DNA from: Spirochaetota bacterium
GTDB lineage: Bacteria > Spirochaetota > UBA4802 > UBA5368
Assembly: GCA_004297825.1 (NCBI GenBank)
Contig: SCSX01000012.1
Coordinates: 1 to 64,000, forward strand
DNA: 64,000 nt
Direction of reading: 5' to 3'
Shown here: positions 52,340 to 61,769 of the stretch, in pieces
Position numbering within the stretch: position 1 is the stretch's first letter
Layout of the letters: each line of letters opens with the position of its first letter
Made by a program: the position numbers and the translations under genes
Notes under the pieces: generated by a model
What the model saw: only the letters and a program-made list of their open reading frames with translations
The model's database searches: none
Told to the model about the DNA's origin: nothing

Positions 52340-54607
52340 TCACTCCTTCGCCCCCGCCTCCTTGAGCACCTTAATAATCTCTGCATATTGATTTTCTGTC
52401 GCGTAGGCGAGTGCGGTTTTGCCGTAGTTGTCCTTTGCCGCGATATCGGCCTTGAGTGCGAGGAGGGCGGTCACGTTTCCCGTTTGACCGGCGAGGGCCG
52501 CCGCCATGAGGCAGGTGAGGCCGTACACGCTTCGATCGTTTACGTTCCCGCCCGCCACGGAGAGGAGCGTTATCAGCCCCGCGCGGTCCTCGTAGGCCTG
52601 TGACGCATAGAGCATCGGGGTCATGCCCGTGCCGTCCCTCTCGTCGATGCGCGCCCGGGCGTTCAGCAACTGCCGTGCGTTTTCCTCCCCGCCGAACGAC
52701 GCCGCGGCCATGAGCGCCGTATAGCCGTTATCGTCCTTCTGGTTCACGAACGCGCCCGCGCCCAGCAAGAGCTTGAGCACGGCGCTGCGGTCAACGGGTG
52801 TCTCGACCGCGTAGATGAGGGCCGGCTTCCCGCCAATATCCTTTTCGTTTACCGGCGCCTTCGCGTTCAGGAGCGCCTGCACGATCCGGGCGTTGCCGGA
52901 AAACGAGGCTGCCATGAGCGGGGTGTAGCCCGCCTCGTTGCGATCCCCGGAGCGTGCCTTGTTTTCAAGAAGGAGATCCACGATGGCGGAATCGTCGCCC
53001 TCGGCCTGGCACGCGTAGAGGAGCGCGCTTGTCCCCTGTTCGTCCTCATCATTGACCGGCACGCCGGCGGCCAGGAGGAGCTTCGCGGCCGGCAGGCTTT
53101 TATTCGAGGACGCGGCCATGAGCCCGTTGAACCCGAGATTGTTTTTGGCAGCGGCGCGCGCGCCCGCGTCCAGGAGCATCTTCACCATCTCGGCGCCGTT
53201 GTCGGCGTGCTGGGCGGCGACGATGAGGGCGGTCATGCCGGTGTCGTCCTGAACATTCGTATCGGCCTTCGCGAGGATGAGCGCTTTCATCATATCGACG
53301 TTGCCGGCCCCGGCGGCTGCCATGAGCGCGGTCGTCCCGTCGTCGTCGCACGCGTTCACGTCCGCCCCCGCGTCCAGGAAAAGCTTTACTGGCGCGGGCT
53401 TTTCCGCCGTTGTTCCCGCGAGCATGATGAGGGGGGTCGCGCCCCGTGTGTCCCGCGCGTTGATATCGGCCCCCTTGTCTAGGAGCAGCTTCACAATATC
53501 GGCGCTCCCGTAGGAGGCGGCGAGCATGAGCGCGGACTGGCCGTCGTCGTTGCGCGCGTCCACGATGGACTTCGCGTCGACAAGGAGCTTCACCATGTCG
53601 GGATGCCCGGCGGTCGCCGCTTCCATAAGCGCGGTCGTCCCGAAATTATTCCTGTCGTTGACCCGGGCGCCCGCGGCAAGGAGTACCCCGGCTATCTCGA
53701 TCGCGCCCGCGGACGCGGCCGCCATGAGCGCGGAATGGCCGTCCCGCGTCCTCTGGTTCACGTCGGCCTTCCGGTCGACCAGGAGCTTCACGATCGCCGG
53801 CGCGCCCGAGTACACCGCGGCCATGAGCGCGGTCTGGCCGTCGTTCGCCTGCTCGTTCACGCCGATATTGGCGTCGAGCAAAAGCTTCACGATGCCGGCA
53901 TCCGCTCCCTGCGATCCGCACACGGCGATGAGTGCGTTGTAGCCGTCCGCGTCACGGTCGTTGACCGCGGCTTTTTTCCCGAGTAAGAACCGGATGAGCT
54001 CGGCGTTGCCGGAGAGCGCGGCCTCGAGAAAGGCGGTGCGGCCCGATACGCTCCTGTCGAAAAGCGGCGCGCCCGCGGCGATGAGCAGCTTCGCTGCCTC
54101 AAGGTTCCCGTACGCCGCGGCGATCATGAGCGCGGTCTTCCCCTCCTGGTTTTTCTCTCCCGGGCGCGCGCCGGCGTTCAATAGAAGCTTGATGATCTCG
54201 GTTCTTCCCTCCCCGGACTCGCAGGCCATCATGAGCGCCGTGTAGCCGTACTGGTTCGTCTCGTCCACCTTCGCCTGCATGCCAATGAGCATGCGTACGA
54301 TCGCGGTGTTTCCCGCCATGCACGCGCCCATCAGGGCGGTGCGGCCGTCTTCCGATTTTTCACCGGTCTTGGCTCCCGCCGCGAGAAGGATCTTCACGAG
54401 ATCGGCGGGATCCCCCGCACGCTCGCTCGCGATCATGAGCGGCGTATACCCCTGCTCGTCCCGGGCGTTCACCTGCGCGCCGCTTTTAAGCGCGGCCTTG
54501 ACCGCATCGGTGTTTCCGGAGCGGACAATGTCGAAGAAGCTCTCGCTTTTAGCGTAAAGCGAAAAGGCGAGCGTGAAAAGGAATACGAGGCTGAATAGTT
54601 TTTTCAT
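52340..54607 (-). CDS. Exported ankyrin-repeat protein, about 22 repeats
   Basis: A 755-residue protein with an N-terminal signal peptide (LVFLFTLAFSLYAKS) and then nothing but ankyrin repeats to the end. Repeats of 33 residues mix with repeats of 35, and from repeat 13 onward the two kinds alternate strictly. Typical units read TALMAAVYSGAPAIVKLLVD. It is probably periplasmic or surface-located as a protein-binding solenoid. No partner gene is evident; the neighbours point the other way or are unrelated. Confidence 0.92.
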   Translation of the reverse strand: MKKLFSLVFLFTLAFSLYAKSESFFDIVRSGNTDAVKAALKSGAQVNARDEQGYTPLMIASERAGDPADLVKILLAAGAKTGEKSEDGRTALMGACMAGNTAIVRMLIGMQAKVDETNQYGYTALMMACESGEGRTEIIKLLLNAGARPGEKNQEGKTALMIAAAYGNLEAAKLLIAAGAPLFDRSVSGRTAFLEAALSGNAELIRFLLGKKAAVNDRDADGYNALIAVCGSQGADAGIVKLLLDANIGVNEQANDGQTALMAAVYSGAPAIVKLLVDRKADVNQRTRDGHSALMAAASAGAIEIAGVLLAAGARVNDRNNFGTTALMEAATAGHPDMVKLLVDAKSIVDARNDDGQSALMLAASYGSADIVKLLLDKGADINARDTRGATPLIMLAGTTAEKPAPVKLFLDAGADVNACDDDGTTALMAAAGAGNVDMMKALILAKADTNVQDDTGMTALIVAAQHADNGAEMVKMLLDAGARAAAKNNLGFNGLMAASSNKSLPAAKLLLAAGVPVNDEDEQGTSALLYACQAEGDDSAIVDLLLENKARSGDRNEAGYTPLMAASFSGNARIVQALLNAKAPVNEKDIGGKPALIYAVETPVDRSAVLKLLLGAGAFVNQKDDNGYTALMAAASFGGEENARQLLNARARIDERDGTGMTPMLYASQAYEDRAGLITLLSVAGGNVNDRSVYGLTCLMAAALAGQTGNVTALLALKADIAAKDNYGKTALAYATENQYAEIIKVLKEAGAKE

Positions 54608-54693
54608 GACATACCTTTTTCCGAGATTTCGACTTGTAGGGGAACCGCGGGAACCGGGCGGCTTGAAATCTTCATCGCGCGGACAGCCCCGAT

Positions 54694-55662
<969 letters not shown>

Positions 55663-55862
55663 GGGACTGGTCTCCTGCCACTGAAAAGGTACCCTAATTT
55701 CTTGCCGGTCGCACCGAGGATTGCAATCATTTTTTCCGGGAAGGGACCGATTCGCATGTCCCGGCAGGCAGCCGTGTTTCGGGAGTGTTCGGTTGTGTAA
55801 CAATCGGGGCTGCCTGCGCCCTGACTCATCGACGGAGAGGAAAAGGCAAGGGGGAGATTGTG

Positions 55863-56588
55863 ATGGTGAAGGAAAAAAGGGCAATAGTTATCGGTGCTAG
55901 CTCGGGGATCGGGCGGGAGCTGGCCATGCGCCTGTCGCGCGATGGATGGGTGGTGGGACTCGCGGCCAGACGGCGAACCATGCTCGAGGATATTCAGCGG
56001 GAGCTTCCCCTGTCTTCTTTCGTCCAGGTCATGGATATCGCGCGCGATGACGAGGTCGAGGATGCATTCAACGACCTGACCGCCCGGATAGGCGGTGCGG
56101 ACCTCGTGGTTATCAGCGCGGGTACGGGCTACCTGAACCCGGAGCTTGATTGGGAAAAGGAGCGCGCGACCATTGAGGTGAATATAAAAGGCTTCGCCGC
56201 CGTGGCGAACGCCGCCATGAAGCATTTCCTGGCCCGTGGCGCGGGCCACCTGGCGGGAATTTCGTCTGTCGCCGGGGTGCGCGGGAACGGGACCGCGCCC
56301 GCATACAGCGCCTCCAAGGCATTCGTGTCTAACTACCTTGAAGGACTTCGCTGCGCGGCTAAAAAATCGGGCGCGGATATTACCGTCACCGATATTGTGC
56401 CGGGCTACGTGGACACCGAAATGGCCAAGGGAGAAGGCCTCTTCTGGGTCGCCTCCCCCGAGACCGCGGCGCGTCAGATCGTACGTGCGCTCATCAGGAA
56501 AAAACCCCGGGTCTACGTTACCCGCCGATGGGCCCTGGTGGCGATGGTGCTCCGGCATCTCCCCGGATGGATGCTTGCGCGGTTCTAG
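55863..56588 (+). CDS. Short-chain dehydrogenase/reductase
   Basis: 241 residues from the ATG at 55863 (GGGGGAG upstream). It has the Rossmann motif VIGASSGIGRELA and the catalytic Ser/Tyr/Lys set in GISSVAGVRG and PAYSASKAF. It is divergent from the MBL-fold gene. The substrate is unknown; the C-terminal hydrophobic stretch (VAMVLRHLPGWML) suggests membrane contact, as in lipid-active SDRs. Confidence 0.9.
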   Translation: MVKEKRAIVIGASSGIGRELAMRLSRDGWVVGLAARRRTMLEDIQRELPLSSFVQVMDIARDDEVEDAFNDLTARIGGADLVVISAGTGYLNPELDWEKERATIEVNIKGFAAVANAAMKHFLARGAGHLAGISSVAGVRGNGTAPAYSASKAFVSNYLEGLRCAAKKSGADITVTDIVPGYVDTEMAKGEGLFWVASPETAARQIVRALIRKKPRVYVTRRWALVAMVLRHLPGWMLARF

Positions 56589-57112
56589 GGACCAGGAAGG
56601 GATAACATCCGGAAATTAGCCGAGAGGGTGGATGGAGCGCGAGACCGTGTATGCCCGTGGCGCAGTGGTTTGGTTTTTTGGGGTCCGCGGTGTCCTCCCC
56701 AGCAGGACAACCAACAGTGAATTTTCCCCATCGATCCCTGGGCTACTAAGTATTCGCGGTAGCTGTAATAGTTATATATACCCCGTTCATATTCTGTAAT
56801 CAATCCGGGCAAGTATTCCTTCACCGCGATTGCGACAAATAGTGAGACGCTATTTTTACAAAATTTCCGCAAATCGGTGAAAAACTCGTACTCAACCCCG
56901 CTGAACCTGATACAGAACGGGCGCCAGTCCCCGTTCGGATCATCCGCCTGATACTTGACCGTGGTAAACGTGCGTTGATACGATGCAGTCCTCGCCATGA
57001 CGCGCATGAGGAGATTTACGATAATATCGCGCCGCGATTTTCCCAGGCGTATCGCCGCGCGGTCCACGGCGGTCCTGGTGCGGCGATGCATGTAAATCGA
57101 AGTGACGGGCAT
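56585..57112 (-). CDS. Ribbon-helix-helix-like protein of unrecognised family (copy 2)
   Basis: A 175-residue paralogue of the protein at 35934. The N-terminal VTSIYMHRRTRTAVDRAAIR and SRRDIIVNLLMRVMA look like a ribbon-helix-helix domain, and the blocks TVKYQADDPNGDWRPF and YEFFTDLRKFCKNSVSLFVA are shared. The last 40 residues (GPQKTKPLRHGHTRSRAPST onward) have no counterpart and overlap the SDR stop by 4 bases, so the end may be an extension after loss of an earlier stop. Confidence 0.65.
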   Translation of the reverse strand: MPVTSIYMHRRTRTAVDRAAIRLGKSRRDIIVNLLMRVMARTASYQRTFTTVKYQADDPNGDWRPFCIRFSGVEYEFFTDLRKFCKNSVSLFVAIAVKEYLPGLITEYERGIYNYYSYREYLVAQGSMGKIHCWLSCWGGHRGPQKTKPLRHGHTRSRAPSTLSANFRMLSLPGP

Positions 57113-57305
57113 TCATCCAACCTCGGGCGCGCGTTAAAGGCATCTGAACCTGATACGAATCCGCGGCCCGATTGATGAATATTTTTCTCATGCACGCCGA
57201 CATTCCGCACCGTATCCGGGCCTGCATCTAAAAAGCGGTTGAGCCGGATATGCTTTGGGGATAGTATGGCGCTGATATTACCGTATTCCCGGGGAGGCTC
57301 ATCCC

Positions 57306-57767
57306 ATGAACACCACACCGCTTCAGGACAGGCTGCCCAAAGACAGCGGCGGGCGCATCTGCTTCGGGTGCGGCGCCGATAATCATCGGGGCCTGCGCAT
57401 CAAGAGCCATATGGAAGGGGATGAGTGCGTCTGCCGATTCACGCCGGAGGAACACCACGCGGCTTTCCCGAATATCCTGAACGGCGGGATCATCGCGACC
57501 ATAATGGACTGTCACGCGATCTGGACATCGGTGGGCGCCCGACATCGGACGCTCGGGTACGACGACACCGGTGAATCGCGTACGATGTTCGTGACGAAAA
57601 AGATGACCGTGGAATTTCTAAAGCCCACCCCCATGGGGACGGAGCTCGAGGTCCGCGCGCGGGTCGTCGAAACCCGGGGAAAATCCTCGCGCGTGATCGT
57701 CGAGCTCCGCGCGAAAGACGGGATCACCGCGCGCGCAGAGGTGACGGCAGTACGGGTCGAGGACTAG
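57306..57767 (+). CDS. PaaI/YdiI-like hotdog thioesterase
   Basis: A 153-residue hotdog-fold protein. The N-terminus reads RICFGCGADNHRGLRIKSHM, typical of a thioesterase subgroup; HAAFPNILNGGIIATIMD holds the active-site helix, and MTVEFLKPTPMGTELEV the central strands. It probably hydrolyses acyl-CoAs or other thioesters and fits the neighbouring acyl-CoA dehydrogenase and crotonase genes, which face it. Confidence 0.85.
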   Translation: MNTTPLQDRLPKDSGGRICFGCGADNHRGLRIKSHMEGDECVCRFTPEEHHAAFPNILNGGIIATIMDCHAIWTSVGARHRTLGYDDTGESRTMFVTKKMTVEFLKPTPMGTELEVRARVVETRGKSSRVIVELRAKDGITARAEVTAVRVED

Positions 57768-57896
57768 TCGTATCAGCCCCCTCCCCGCCGGACGCGCCAG
57801 GTGAGAAGCTCCCCTGCGGCCGGTAGAGAGCTTTCCCCCGGCCATTCCGTCATGACAGGGTGCCGATACCAGCAGCCGGCAGGACGATGCAGCTTG

Positions 57897-59702
57897 TCAA
57901 TCCTCAAAATAGGCCGGCTTCACCGCAACCGTCATGCTTCCCGATTCCTTCAGGATTTTTTCGAGCCCGTACACCGCGGGGAGCTCATACTTAAAGTAAT
58001 ACTCGAGGGTATACATCTTGCCTCCCAGGAATTCCGCGCCATACGCCGCCGTCTTTTGTGCGGGAAGCTCCTGTATCGCGATCCCCTGCGCCAGCCATTG
58101 CCATCCAATGCACAGGATCCCGGAAAGCTCCAGGAAAAGCGCCGCATCGGCAAGGAACCTGTCAATCTCGCCTTTAAGCGCAAATTGAACAAGAATTCCG
58201 GTCACCCCCTGCCACAGCGAGAGCGCGCGTCCGAGCTCGTCGGCGAAACCGGAAAGCGCACTAAACTTCTTTGCTGTGTCGATCGTGCGGTTGATTTCTC
58301 CGATAAACGCCTGCGCAGCCGCGCCGTTTTTCATAGTGACCTTGCGTCCCAGGAGGTCCATGCCCTGGATGCCCGTCGTACCCTCGTGGATAGGGTGGAT
58401 GCGCGCGTCGCGCATGTACTGTTCCACGGGAAACTCGTCCGAATAGCCGTAACCCCCCAGGCACTGGATCGCCTGGCTCGTTGAAACTATGCCCATCTCG
58501 GACGGGTAGGTTTTCACGATCGGGGTGAGTATTTCGAGCAGGAGCTCCAGCCGTGTCTTCTCTTCACCGGAGGAAACCTGTATCAGGTCGACGAGCTTGC
58601 CCGAGTGCACAATCAGCGAGAGGGATCCCTCAACGATGGCCCGCTGTTTCAGCAGCATACGCCGGATGTCGGCATGCTCGATAATGGGCACCTGGGGTTT
58701 CACGGGGTCCTTCTCGGTGATGGACCTTCCCTGGAGTCGCTCGCGCGCATACTCGAGGGAGGCATAATAGGCTGCGCTCGCGATGGCCGCGGCTCCCACT
58801 CCCACATGAATACGCGCCTCGTTCATCATGTGAAACATGTAGGAAAGGCCCCGGTTGGCTTCGCCCACCAGGTAGCCCCTGCAGTCGTCGCTCTCTCCCA
58901 TGGAAAGCTGCGCGATGGGGGAGCCGCGGTATCCCATTTTGTGGTAACAGCCCGCGCAGCTCACGTCGTTGAACTCAAGCTTTCCGCCTTCGCCCTTCCT
59001 ATGCTTCGGTACGATGAAGAGCGAGATTCCCTTGACGCCCGCGGGGGCGCCCTTGATGCGCGCGAGCATCAGGTGCACGATGTTCTCCGCGGCGTCGTGG
59101 TCCCCGGCGGAGATGAAGGTTTTCTGTCCCTTTATAAGGTAGTATCCCTTGTCAGTGGGAAGCGCCATGGTACGCACGTCGGAGAGCGAGCTTCCTGCCT
59201 CGGGTTCCGTGAGGGCCATCGTGCCCTGCCAGTTTCCCGACACCATGGGCGGGGCAAACGATTCCTGGAGTTCCTTCGATGCGAAGCTGTAGATCAGGTT
59301 GAGCGCCCCGGAGGTGAGTCCCGGGTATACGCTCAGCGAATAGTTCGCCGCGGCGAATATGAACATGCAGGCGTTGAAGAGCGTGAGCGGCATCTGCTGC
59401 CCGCCCAGGTCGTACGGAAAGATCGCGTTTATCCACCCCCCCTCGGCCATCTTCCGCACGAACGGGCTCACCGAAGGGTGAACTTTTATTGTAGAGCCCG
59501 TGTATTCGGGGGGCTTCTTGTCCATCTCGGAAAAAACAGGGAACATCATCGCCGCAGCGATATCCCTCGCGGTATCGAGTATCAACTCCGTGCTTTCCAC
59601 GCCGTATTCTGCAAAGCGCTCGTGCTTAAAGAGGTCTGCGATCCCGTGCACGTCGTAGAGAACGAACTTTAAATTTTTCTCGCTGTAGAACCTGGTTGCC
59701 AT
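57897..59702 (-). CDS. Acyl-CoA dehydrogenase (long form, about 600 residues)
   Basis: A 601-residue FAD enzyme introducing the alpha,beta double bond of an acyl-CoA. It contains ALTEPEAGSSLSDVRTMA at the FAD site, AGDHDAAENIVHL, and near the catalytic region IQCLGGYGYSDEFPVEQYMR and HEGTTGIQGMDLLGR. A C-terminal extension of about 150 residues is typical of the long AcdA/FadE-like group. AGGGATGAT precedes the start. It forms an operon with the crotonase gene 18 bases upstream, under probable TetR control. Confidence 0.92.
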   Translation of the reverse strand: MATRFYSEKNLKFVLYDVHGIADLFKHERFAEYGVESTELILDTARDIAAAMMFPVFSEMDKKPPEYTGSTIKVHPSVSPFVRKMAEGGWINAIFPYDLGGQQMPLTLFNACMFIFAAANYSLSVYPGLTSGALNLIYSFASKELQESFAPPMVSGNWQGTMALTEPEAGSSLSDVRTMALPTDKGYYLIKGQKTFISAGDHDAAENIVHLMLARIKGAPAGVKGISLFIVPKHRKGEGGKLEFNDVSCAGCYHKMGYRGSPIAQLSMGESDDCRGYLVGEANRGLSYMFHMMNEARIHVGVGAAAIASAAYYASLEYARERLQGRSITEKDPVKPQVPIIEHADIRRMLLKQRAIVEGSLSLIVHSGKLVDLIQVSSGEEKTRLELLLEILTPIVKTYPSEMGIVSTSQAIQCLGGYGYSDEFPVEQYMRDARIHPIHEGTTGIQGMDLLGRKVTMKNGAAAQAFIGEINRTIDTAKKFSALSGFADELGRALSLWQGVTGILVQFALKGEIDRFLADAALFLELSGILCIGWQWLAQGIAIQELPAQKTAAYGAEFLGGKMYTLEYYFKYELPAVYGLEKILKESGSMTVAVKPAYFED

Positions 59703-59720
59703 ATCATCCCTCGCCTGATT

Positions 59721-60506
59721 TTATTTTCCTTTGAATACCGCTTCCCGGCGTTCCATGAAGGACATCACGCCCTCCATCGCGTCCTCGCTTTTGATGATGG
59801 GCTGAAGGTCGGGGATGAGCCGTGCAAGCGCGGCCTTGGGCCCCTCGACGCGCGCCAGCCGCGCCGACCTGAGCGCCGCCATGACGCCCAGCGGTGCCCG
59901 CTTTGAAATCTCCGTCGCTATCTGCACCGCCCGTTCCAATACCTGCGGCGGTTCGACGACTTCCTGCACGAGCCCCAACCGATACGCCTCCGTGGCGTTG
60001 ATCTCGTCGCCGGTCAGGAGATAGCGCATTGCGTTACCCCAGCCGATCTCCTCGAACAGACGCACGGTTCCCCCGCCCACGGGATAGATGCCCCTCTTTA
60101 CCTCGAGGAGCGCGATGCGGACGGTGGTCGCCGCCACCCGAATGTCCTGGGCGAGGAGAAGCTCGAAACCTATTGTGTAGCAGCGCCCGGTGACGGCCAT
60201 GACCACCGGCTTGGCGCACCGGGCGTCCTCGTGGCTGCCCAGGGGATCGATCGATCCCTCGGGGATGACGATCCCGCTCTTCATGAACACCTCGGCCCAC
60301 TTGTCGAGCTCAAGCCCGGAGGTGAAATGATCGCCGTGCGCGTGCAGCACGCCGCAGCGAAGCTCCGGGTCGCGGTGCAACTCGCCGTACGCGGCGGCGA
60401 GCTCGTAATACATGTCGAGATCGAAGGCGTTCATCTTGTCCGGGCGGTTAAGCCCCATGAGCAGGACGTGGCCGCGCCGTTCGGCCGTGATCTTTTTATA
60501 TTCCAT
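59721..60506 (-). CDS. Enoyl-CoA hydratase/isomerase (crotonase) family protein
   Basis: A 261-residue crotonase-fold protein. The oxyanion-hole segments are HGDHFTSGLEL and GRCYTIGFELLLAQDI. One hydratase glutamate (the one in LLEVKRGIYPVGGGT, matching rat ECH Glu144) is present, but the second (Glu164 position) is Arg in AMRYLLTG, so simple hydration is doubtful and isomerase or another crotonase reaction is possible. GGAGGTGAT lies before the ATG. It is the first gene of the pair with the acyl-CoA dehydrogenase. Confidence 0.9.
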   Translation of the reverse strand: MEYKKITAERRGHVLLMGLNRPDKMNAFDLDMYYELAAAYGELHRDPELRCGVLHAHGDHFTSGLELDKWAEVFMKSGIVIPEGSIDPLGSHEDARCAKPVVMAVTGRCYTIGFELLLAQDIRVAATTVRIALLEVKRGIYPVGGGTVRLFEEIGWGNAMRYLLTGDEINATEAYRLGLVQEVVEPPQVLERAVQIATEISKRAPLGVMAALRSARLARVEGPKAALARLIPDLQPIIKSEDAMEGVMSFMERREAVFKGK

Positions 60507-60823
60507 GCATCACCTCCGCGATTTGCGTTTCATGACGGCGTTTCTCCCGGGGTTCGGGGCCGTCGGGAAAATGCTACTTTGCCATGGTTCCGCGTCAATA
60601 ATTATTTCGAGCGCTCGATAGAAATATTCTTGCGCATCAAACGCCGCGTGCTACGCTGATCATGCCCCGGCGGTTATCAAGGACTGCGCGTTCCGCCCGG
60701 GTACCGGCCCGCGCCTTGCCCGGTTCGAAGCGGAATCCGGGCGGGGACCCATGAGCCGCCGGCACCTTGAAAAACCGTACGCGAATCGGAACCCCTTGCC
60801 GTGAAGCGGGGCTGGAGCTATCG
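60507..60823. promoter_or_regulatory. Divergent control region between crotonase and TetR genes
   Basis: For the minus strand, TTGACG (60593-60598) and TAGCAT (60571-60576) are 16 bases apart and could drive the crotonase operon. Directly upstream is the perfect 12-bp palindrome TCGAGCGCTCGA (60607-60618), a good candidate TetR operator. I saw no gene and no convincing plus-strand promoter in the remaining stretch. Confidence 0.45.
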
Positions 60824-61504
60824 ATGAATTATGATGAATTCAAAACCGAGGTACTGTCCTCGGCGGAAGACGTGTACCGGCAGTATTACCGCGCACATCG
60901 GCAGCGCATAAAAATTAAGAAGGAAGACCTTGCGGTAAAAAATTATATGATGCTCACCAATACCGCCCTGAAACTCTCCGCCGAGAAGGGATTCCAGGCC
61001 ATGACCATGCGCGACCTGGCGCGCGAGGCCGGCATGAGCATGGGAGCGCTCTATTACTATTTTTCCGGCAAGAACGAGATCCTTGAACGCATTCATGACC
61101 AGGGTCACAAGTTCGTCCTGGAAATACTTTTAAAATACATCTCCCTCGCGTCCGGACCGGCGGAAAAACTAAGAACGGCGATCCGGACCCACCTGTACCT
61201 GAGCGAGCTCATGAGGCTGTGGTTCTATTTTTTTTTCATGGAGACGAAACACCTGGGGAAAAAGCACCGTCAAACTCCCATGGAGAGCGAGCTGTGGACC
61301 GAGGGGCTTTACGTGGACCTGCTCGAAGAGGGCAGGCGCGCGGGCGTCTACGCGTTCGATGATCCCGATCTTATCGGCGCGTCGATCAAGTCGCTGCTTC
61401 AAGACTGGTACCTGAAGCGCTGGAAATACGTGCAGCGCGGCGTGACGGTCGAGAAGTATACGGATTTCGTGATTTCGCTCATCGAGGCATATGTGACGGC
61501 GTGA
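60824..61504 (+). CDS. TetR-family regulator
   Basis: 226 residues from the ATG at 60824 (GGAG upstream). The DNA-binding domain begins only near residue 40 (TALKLSAEKGFQAMTMRDLA, then AGMSMGALYYYFSGKNEILE), so there is an unusual N-terminal arm of about 38 charged residues. The C-terminal ligand domain is all-helical. Divergence from the acyl-CoA dehydrogenase/crotonase operon suggests that it responds to an acyl-CoA or fatty acid. Confidence 0.88.
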   Translation: MNYDEFKTEVLSSAEDVYRQYYRAHRQRIKIKKEDLAVKNYMMLTNTALKLSAEKGFQAMTMRDLAREAGMSMGALYYYFSGKNEILERIHDQGHKFVLEILLKYISLASGPAEKLRTAIRTHLYLSELMRLWFYFFFMETKHLGKKHRQTPMESELWTEGLYVDLLEEGRRAGVYAFDDPDLIGASIKSLLQDWYLKRWKYVQRGVTVEKYTDFVISLIEAYVTA

Positions 61505-61622
61505 TCGGGCTTGCACAGGGAACGGGTACCCCGTCCGGATATACCATCGGCGGGTTGTCATGGCGAACGGCGTGTGCCCTGCGCACGAAATGCGCCCCCG
61601 GCAATTAAAGGTCCCGCGCCCG

Positions 61623-61650
61623 TTGACAAAGCGTATCGGCCCCCTATATT
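61623..61650 (+). promoter_or_regulatory. Promoter of typA
   Basis: TTGACA (61623-61628) and TATATT (61645-61650) are 16 bases apart. The leader to the typA start is about 110 bases, and no gene is seen between 61505 and 61769. Confidence 0.6.
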
Positions 61651-61769
61651 TTCCTTATGTGGTCGCTATTGGCGCCATGCCCGGGCCTCGGATCAAGAAG
61701 GAAGCATAAAAAATTCGCTTGACCGTAAAGACCCCCGGCGCTTTGCTCTCCACCCTGTAGGAGTATATC

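Noticed and set aside
52340-54607. A tandem-repeat region resembling a CRISPR array or satellite
   Set aside because: The repeats are protein-level ankyrin units of variable DNA sequence in one open frame.
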